A stretch of DNA of 39,204 bases from JBFHFS01 sp041583495 (GTDB lineage: Bacteria; Bacteroidota; Bacteroidia; Bacteroidales; Marinilabiliaceae): assembly GCA_041583495.1 (NCBI GenBank), contig JBFHFS010000046.1, positions 1 through 39,204 on the forward strand, given 5' to 3'. This document shows, piece after piece, positions 34,658 to 39,204 of this stretch. The notes below the pieces were generated by a model that was not told where the DNA came from, did not search any database, and was given only the letters and a program-made list of their open reading frames with translations. The translations under genes and the position numbers were made by a program. The first letter of the stretch is position 1. Each line of letters opens with the position of its first letter.

Positions 34658-34669
34658 GATTGTACGGCA
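34658..34669 (-). promoter_or_regulatory. Conserved upstream element of T9SS paralogue 1
   Basis: TGCCGTACAATC on the minus strand lies 94 bases before the start codon. Almost the same word, TGCCGTATAATC, lies 99 bases before the start of paralogue 2, after a T-rich stretch in both cases. The surrounding leaders are otherwise quite different, which suggests a shared promoter or regulator site. Confidence 0.4.
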
Positions 34670-34716
34670 GAATGAAAAATAGGTTGTTAAAAAAATTAAT
34701 TTCCCTTTTCGACCTC

Positions 34717-34883
34717 CCTCTCGTTTGCAACGAATATTTTTAAGTCCGATAAGGTGCAAAAAGAGGGGCTTGCTTTCGAAAAAGGGCCTCTTCAATGCCC
34801 GGCTACCTTTCTTTCAGCTTTGGGGGTGAAACAGGATCGTTACAAACGATCGGCTGGATACCCCTCGTTGCAAACGAGGGGTA
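34717..34883. repeat. Palindrome-bounded repeat, copy R2a (shortened left end)
   Basis: This copy matches R1 throughout except at the left end, where the first palindrome is collapsed: CTCGTTTGCAACGAAT runs straight into the interior (TTTTTAAGTCC), skipping the GAGGGGCGTTTGCAACGA segment. The internal GATCGTTACAAACGATC hairpin and the right palindrome (to 34882) are intact. Confidence 0.75.
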
Positions 34884-34892
34884 GGAATAATT

Positions 34893-34931
34893 AGGAACAG
34901 ACTCTTGATGCCAAATCCTTCGCTACCCCCA
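34893..34931. repeat. Shared AGGAACAGACTCTTGA block (copy 2)
   Basis: AGGAACAGACTCTTGA followed four bases later by AAATCCTTCGCTACCCCC. The same pair occurs at ~31894-31931, so the blocks flank the first T9SS gene in the same orientation. AATCCTTCGCT is also typical of common intergenic repeat sequence. Confidence 0.65.
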
Positions 34932-34986
34932 GGCCCCCTTTAGGGGGAATCCACCGCACAGGACCAGCCAAATTGTCTCTGACCTA

Positions 34987-35170
34987 CCCCTCGTTTGTAA
35001 CGAGGGGGCGTTTGCAACGAATTCCTTTAAGTCCGATAAGCTGCAAAAAGAAGGTTATGGCTTCGAAAAGGGGCTTCTTTAATTCCCGGTTACGTATCTT
35101 GTAACTTGGATGGGGATTGTTGATCGTTACAAACGATCAGCTGCATACCCCTCGTTGCAAACGAGGGGTA
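34987..35170. repeat. Palindrome-bounded repeat, copy R2b
   Basis: Left palindrome with one change (CCTCGTTTGTAACGAGG), interior GGCGTTTGCAACGAATTCC, internal hairpin GATCGTTACAAACGATC near 35132-35148, and the right palindrome ending at 35168. It is the most diverged copy in its middle part. Confidence 0.78.
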
Positions 35171-35171
35171 G

Positions 35172-35206
35172 AAAAAAAAACCTCTTCCCAACATTGTGGA
35201 AAGAGG
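35172..35206 (-). terminator. Terminator of the second tandem T9SS gene
   Basis: A 9-bp stem with one G-T pair (35206-35198 and 35189-35181), 8-base loop, followed on the minus strand by nine T (35180-35172). It begins 26 bases after the stop of paralogue 2. Confidence 0.75.
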
Positions 35207-35231
35207 CTTTTTCATGTTCAGAGTATCTTTA

Positions 35232-37421
35232 TTAACGGTTTTGAACAAAAATCTTCTCACTTTTTACGTTCATCCCGGCTTGTACCCGCACGAGGTATAC
35301 ACCACTGACATTAGGAAGATCCACGTTGGTAACCTCCTGATTCGTGGTTGTTTGATTCACCAAACGTCCATTCATATCCAAAACCTCAACCAGGGCTTCT
35401 CCTGAATTTTGTTGCAACAACTCAGTGGCAACATTCACCCTTACATAGGTCTGAAAACCTGTTACGGTGATAGCTTTCAGGGCTTGTTCTTCGATTTGAA
35501 CCGGGTCGGCAATAGCTGTAGTCACTTTTTGAAGATGCAACACAAACCGGTCGTTAGTTTCGCCAAGTTCGTCGGGAGTGTAAGTATATTCAGGTGTTTC
35601 ACGCAGGTTGGTCCAGGTTTCTGTTTTTACATCTTCTAAAAAGACGGAGTAGTTTTCATTAAACGCTGTTAAATCCAGCGAAAGCGTAACGGGGCTTTTT
35701 ACCTGGTTGCGAACACTCAACGAAATATTGTATTCGGCATCTGAAAGGGCAGGTAAACCATTGATGGACAACGATGTGTTTTCTACGCGGGTATAAATTT
35801 CAGGAACCTGCTTAGAGCTGTTAAACATCTTTTCCGAATCCGACGGATCCATCCCTTCCAAAAAGTTATCATCAAAATAAAGTATCGTCCCGTCAGAAAC
35901 ATATTGATTTCTCTGGGTTATCCGAATCATATCTCTGGTACTTTTGGTCATTCCGGCACTCTTCAAAGGCATCGTATTGTCGGTTATCCTGGCACGATTG
36001 TCTATGGTGATATTAGCGGTTTCATCCGAGGTAACCTGCACCCATACCGACTGCAAAGGGGCGATGTTGCCAATATTGGTGGCAGAATATCCACTGGGAA
36101 AATCCGTCCCCTCTAAAATGGTTGAAATATCTGCAAAACCATTATAGGTTATGATGTAGTCACCCACTTGTGACCCGGCATACACCCGGTAATAAATGGT
36201 ATGAGAAACATTTGTCAGGCTGATACCGGAAGAACTAAGGAAAGTGCTCCACTTCATGGTTCCGGGATAGGGATTCGCCATTAAATAATAACCTTTTCCA
36301 TAATTAATATCCCAGGATTTCTCTCCTGTATTCAAAGTCCCGCTGTAGGAGATGGTGTGTTCACTCTTATAAAGGGCCATTGTTCCCTCCATAGGATCTA
36401 GGGCTGTGTCATCACTGGTTATCCGTTTCCAGCTTTTTTCACTTCGGTAGATCCAGCTGTCCTCCAGGTCGGATACATCATAAATGGCTCCAGTGGGATT
36501 TTCCACAGGTTGCCCCAATCGGTACCACTGGTTAGCCTCCAGAGAGAGTTCTATTTGCCCCTCACCGGAATTGGTGTTGCTTTCGGGAACATTTAAGGCT
36601 GAAACGGCATCCGGGGTAGACCTTAGGATAATTTTGCCGTTATTTACAAAAGATCCTGAGGCATTTAATGAAGCACCCGGTGCCAGGGTTAAAGTAGCAC
36701 CTGCGTCAATAGTAAAATTTTCAAAAGAAACCTTCCCTTCAAGGATGGGGGCATGCGCACTCGCACTTATCTCAATATCGGCCCCGGTAGGAGCAACGCC
36801 ACTATGCCAGTTAGCCCCATTGGTCCAATCCGAATCAACCTCACCCATCCAAATTTCAGAGGCAACCAACCCAAGGTCCTGAATAATGGGAAATAAATCC
36901 GAATTATTGTTTTCCTGATCCAAAAAATCGCCCAGATTCCCATATTCTATATCCGAAGGATTGGGATTATTTTCACCCGGATTCAGGATATAAAGGCTTT
37001 GGTCACTGATGGTGGAACCCTGAGTCTTGTCAATAGAAAAGGCCCCACCTACCACTAAATTCCCATTGGAAGAATCAATTTTAGTCATTCCAACGTCACA
37101 ACTTCCCAAAACAATCATATTACCATCAATCACAATTATGGTATTTCCCCAAGTTCCACTTGTGGATAAACTCCCGTAGACAATCAAAACGCCCCCATCT
37201 TCAACAGTAATTTTTGCCGTACTGATAAGATCCCCGGTAATTACCAGATATCCGCCATCTTTAACAACCAAACCATTATCATTGGTGAAATTACCCGGAT
37301 AAGTTACCGATTCTCCTGAATTCACGGTATACACTACCGATTTCGCAGAATGGAGAGATCCAAGAAAAAGGAAGCTAAGTATTAAACTTCCCAAGATCCT
37401 GTTTATTGTTGCCTTTTTCAT
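35232..37421 (-). CDS. T9SS-sorted surface protein with beta-solenoid-like N-terminus (paralogue 2)
   Basis: A 729-residue secreted paralogue of the preceding protein. The ATG at 37421 gives the signal peptide MKKATINRILGSLILSFLFLGS; a GTG one codon earlier is not needed. The N-terminal solenoid-like part has only about three rungs (LVVKDGGYLVITGDL, TVEDGGVLIVYGSL, IVIDGNMIVLGSC), against about five in paralogue 1. WMGEVDSDWTNGANWHSGVAPTG matches the W-G...D.DW...NW motif. The central core (NQWYRLGQPVENPTGAI, YYLMANPYPGTMKW, YYRVYAGSQVGDYIITYNG) is highly conserved. The C-terminus (SGVYLVRVQAGMNVKSEKIFVQNR) is a type A T9SS sorting domain. Function unknown; surface location is the confident part. 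Confidence 0.85.
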   Translation of the reverse strand: MKKATINRILGSLILSFLFLGSLHSAKSVVYTVNSGESVTYPGNFTNDNGLVVKDGGYLVITGDLISTAKITVEDGGVLIVYGSLSTSGTWGNTIIVIDGNMIVLGSCDVGMTKIDSSNGNLVVGGAFSIDKTQGSTISDQSLYILNPGENNPNPSDIEYGNLGDFLDQENNNSDLFPIIQDLGLVASEIWMGEVDSDWTNGANWHSGVAPTGADIEISASAHAPILEGKVSFENFTIDAGATLTLAPGASLNASGSFVNNGKIILRSTPDAVSALNVPESNTNSGEGQIELSLEANQWYRLGQPVENPTGAIYDVSDLEDSWIYRSEKSWKRITSDDTALDPMEGTMALYKSEHTISYSGTLNTGEKSWDINYGKGYYLMANPYPGTMKWSTFLSSSGISLTNVSHTIYYRVYAGSQVGDYIITYNGFADISTILEGTDFPSGYSATNIGNIAPLQSVWVQVTSDETANITIDNRARITDNTMPLKSAGMTKSTRDMIRITQRNQYVSDGTILYFDDNFLEGMDPSDSEKMFNSSKQVPEIYTRVENTSLSINGLPALSDAEYNISLSVRNQVKSPVTLSLDLTAFNENYSVFLEDVKTETWTNLRETPEYTYTPDELGETNDRFVLHLQKVTTAIADPVQIEEQALKAITVTGFQTYVRVNVATELLQQNSGEALVEVLDMNGRLVNQTTTNQEVTNVDLPNVSGVYLVRVQAGMNVKSEKIFVQNR

Positions 37422-37522
37422 CACTTATCAAATTATCTTCTGTAAAAATCAATCCTTTTCAAAAACCGAAAATCCCAACGATTATCACTCTAACCGTCCT
37501 TAAGTTTCGGCCCTTATATTTG

Positions 37523-37534
37523 GATTATACGGCA
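37523..37534 (-). promoter_or_regulatory. Conserved upstream element of T9SS paralogue 2
   Basis: TGCCGTATAATC on the minus strand, 99 bases before the ATG, directly after a run of T. Counterpart of the element at 34658-34669. Confidence 0.4.
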
Positions 37535-37880
37535 CAAAAAAAATAAGTTGATTTCATTACACTAAAGGCATCTTTTCTCTGACAAGTCATCTGCCTCCCT
37601 TGACAAGGCACCATTTTTAAAGACTAAATTTATGGGGTCGCGGACACAACAAGAAGAACCCGATTCTACAAAAACCGATCAAGACGCTTTATAACAGAAA
37701 CATACACAATGCCCTTTCGTTAAAAACAAGACATCATCCGAACAAAACCAAAAAAAATATTTGAAGTTAAACCTCTAATAGTCAAATATTCCTATTCAAA
37801 ACTATTTTAAACCCGAACTTTGGATGTACCCCAGAAGAATTGAACTTTCCCCGAACTCTCCCCTCGTTTGTAACGAATTT

Positions 37881-37913
37881 TCTATCCTGTCATTGCGAGC
37901 GAAGCGCGGCAAT
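37881..37913. repeat. REP-like repeat (copy 2)
   Basis: TCTATCCTGTCATTGCGAGC continuing with GAAGCGCGGCAATC; counterpart of 31977-32007. In this copy a CCCTCGTTTGTAACGAATTT half-unit of the palindromic repeat sits directly before it. Confidence 0.65.
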
Positions 37914-37951
37914 CTGTCCAACATTTGCAGCACTCGAACTCCCCCTCGTTT

Positions 37952-38122
37952 GCAACGAGGGGCGTTTGTAACGAATATTTTCAAGTCCGGTAAGGTGTCA
38001 AAAAGAACCTTGCCTTTGAAAAGGGGCTTCCTCGATCCCGCAAACTTAACCACCAGCTTCGATGGTGATACAGGATCGTTGCAAACGATCGGCTGGGTAC
38101 CCCTCGTTGCAAACGAGGGGCA
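37952..38122. repeat. Palindrome-bounded repeat, copy R3
   Basis: Left palindrome core CCTCGTTTGCAACGAGG, interior GGCGTTTGTAACGAATATTT, internal hairpin GATCGTTGCAAACGATC (~38075-38091), and right palindrome CCCTCGTTGCAAACGAGGGG ending at 38120. It sits between the 3' end of paralogue 3 and the upstream region of paralogue 2. Confidence 0.8.
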
Positions 38123-38165
38123 GATCCCTAACGGGATTTGCTTTCTCATTCAAATGGTATCTTAT

Positions 38166-39204
38166 TTATTGTTTTTGTGCAACTACTTTTCCACTCTTCA
38201 GGGCCATTCCTGCCTGTACCCGAACCACATAAACACCGCTACTACGAGGCAGGTCCACTTCAGTAACCTCCTGATTAGATGTTATTTGATTCAATACACG
38301 ACCATTCATATTCACCACCTCAATCAGGGCTTCCCCGTGGTTCTGTTGTAACAGGGTATTGGGTATACTTACCCTGGCGTAGGTTTCATGTCCCGTGATG
38401 GTAATGCCATCGACAGTTTCCGTTCCAACCTGTTCCGGATCCACAATAGCGGTTGTCACCTTCTGAATATGCAACACAAAGCGGTCGTGAACATCACCCA
38501 GAGTTAATGGGGTGTAAACATATTCGGATGTCTCCCGAAGGTTGGTCCAGGTTTCGGTTTTGGTATCTTCCAGAAAGAGCGTAAAGGCATCATTGAACTC
38601 ATCCAGATTCACCGACAGGGTTACAGGGCCATCTGCCTGGTTACGAACACTCAATGGGATGCTTTTGGCTTCGCCCGTGAGCGTTGGCAACCCATTAATG
38701 GCCAACGAAGCACTTCCGGTGCGGGTATAAACCTCCGGCACCTGTTTAGAGTTGTTGAACATTTTCTCCGAATCAGAATTCTCCAGCCCTTCGGAATAAG
38801 TATCATCGAAATAGATCACAGCGGCATCTGAAACATACTGATTTTGTTGGTAGATACGCACCATATTCCTGGTACCCACCCCCAAACTACCGCTCTTCAG
38901 GGGCATGGAGTTGTCGTTAATACGAGACCGGTTATCAACAGTAATGGTAGCTGCCTCACTGGAGTTAACCTTTACCCAAACCGACTGCAATGGTGAGATA
39001 TTACCAATATTATCTACCATATTATCGCCGGGGAAGACCGTCCCATCCAAAATGGTGGATACTCCTGAGAACCCATTGTAAGTGATCATAAAGTCACCCA
39101 CCTGCGAGCCTGCATACACCCGGTAATAAATGGTGTGAGACACATTATCGCTCAGGCTGATTCCTTCAGATAAAAGACCGGTATCCCACTTCATACTTCC
39201 AGGA
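38166..39204 (-). CDS. T9SS-sorted surface protein (paralogue 3, 5' end outside the window)
   Basis: The last ~346 codons of a third tandem paralogue. The frame stays open to the window edge: the codons before the first internal ATG read Pro-Gly-Ser-Met-Lys-Trp, matching PYPGTMKW of the neighbours, so the real start lies beyond 39204. Conserved core segments are YYRVYAGSQVGDFMITYNGFSGV, LQSVWVKVNSSEAATITVDNRSRI and SDSEKMFNNSKQVPEVYTR. The C-terminus SGVYVVRVQAGMALKSGKVVAQKQ is the T9SS sorting domain. Its solenoid-like N-terminus cannot be assessed here. Confidence 0.85.
   Translation of the reverse strand, partial: PGSMKWDTGLLSEGISLSDNVSHTIYYRVYAGSQVGDFMITYNGFSGVSTILDGTVFPGDNMVDNIGNISPLQSVWVKVNSSEAATITVDNRSRINDNSMPLKSGSLGVGTRNMVRIYQQNQYVSDAAVIYFDDTYSEGLENSDSEKMFNNSKQVPEVYTRTGSASLAINGLPTLTGEAKSIPLSVRNQADGPVTLSVNLDEFNDAFTLFLEDTKTETWTNLRETSEYVYTPLTLGDVHDRFVLHIQKVTTAIVDPEQVGTETVDGITITGHETYARVSIPNTLLQQNHGEALIEVVNMNGRVLNQITSNQEVTEVDLPRSSGVYVVRVQAGMALKSGKVVAQKQ

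Larger units (their letters stand above)
34565..35231. other. 667-bp intergenic region holding two repeat copies
   Basis: No gene. From left to right it holds the leader and conserved upstream element of paralogue 1, repeat copy R2a (34717-34883), the AGGAACAGACTCTTGA block (34893-34908), repeat copy R2b (34987-35170) and the terminator of paralogue 2. Confidence 0.7.
37422..38165. other. 744-bp intergenic region with a regulatory element and repeats
   Basis: No gene is supported. The part 37422-37850 holds the leader and conserved upstream element of paralogue 2 plus AT-rich sequence with nothing else recognised. From 37853 on it consists of repeat-derived sequence (REP-like unit and copy R3). 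An open frame running through the repeats on the plus strand is a by-product of repeat sequence. Confidence 0.65.

Noticed and set aside
34717..35170. CRISPR-like array of repeated CCCCTCGTT...GAGGGG words
   Set aside because: Copies are few, unevenly spaced and part of a longer conserved element; no unique equal-length spacers and no cas genes.
37824..38351. 175-codon plus-strand frame across the repeat region
   Set aside because: It translates REP-like and palindromic repeat sequence and then reads antisense into paralogue 3; no start context or family match.
1..39204. tRNA, rRNA or riboswitch genes
   Set aside because: No cloverleaf-like, rRNA-like or recognisable riboswitch sequence was noticed in the intergenic regions; a covariance-model search would be needed to exclude small RNAs.

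Overview
The window reads as chromosomal DNA of a member of the Bacteroidota, most likely a marine or anaerobic Marinilabiliales/Bacteroidales-type bacterium (inference). The evidence is four proteins with type IX secretion (T9SS) C-terminal sorting domains, a carboxypeptidase-like plus plug TonB-dependent receptor, a DUF4831-type lipoprotein, a TamB/ExbB/ExbD/TonB block, and promoters of the Bacteroidota form TAnnTTTG with an upstream TTG. No rRNA, tRNA, CRISPR array or transposase gene was recognised.

Positions 1-12.7 kb hold mostly single housekeeping and transport genes: a T9SS-sorted surface protein, a TonB-dependent receptor, a CLC-type chloride channel with CBS domains, an orphan GroES-like protein, a YfcC-type carrier, a Nudix hydrolase, a small His-rich membrane protein, a universal stress protein and a POT peptide transporter. 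Positions 12.8-21.6 kb hold the bifunctional NAD(P)HX repair enzyme, a DUF4831 lipoprotein followed by an M20 aminoacyl-histidine dipeptidase, a second CLC paralogue, serine hydroxymethyltransferase (glyA) and a TauE/SafE exporter. POT uptake plus PepD would let the cell import and hydrolyse small peptides.

Positions 22.0-28.7 kb are a minus-strand block, tamB-exbB-exbD-tonB, that combines an envelope-spanning lipid-transfer/assembly protein with a proton-motive-force energiser. tamB appears to start at an ATT codon behind a strong Shine-Dalgarno sequence. tsaD is divergent from it, with an apparent GNAT remnant in between.

Positions 30.4-31.9 kb carry the most interesting unit: three tightly spaced genes for a PqqD-like peptide-binding protein, a 74-residue peptide with a YxxP-containing N-terminal half and a Ser/Thr/Pro-rich C-terminal half, and an HPr-kinase-like P-loop protein. 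This looks like a minimal peptide-modification (candidate phosphopeptide/RiPP) system with no cyclase, protease or transporter nearby.

Positions 32.2-39.2 kb hold three tandem minus-strand paralogues of a T9SS-sorted surface protein (the third runs off the window). They differ in the number of N-terminal beta-solenoid-like rungs. They are separated by copies of a roughly 185-bp palindrome-bounded repeat and by common REP-like sequence, an arrangement suited to duplication and recombination of the surface-protein genes.
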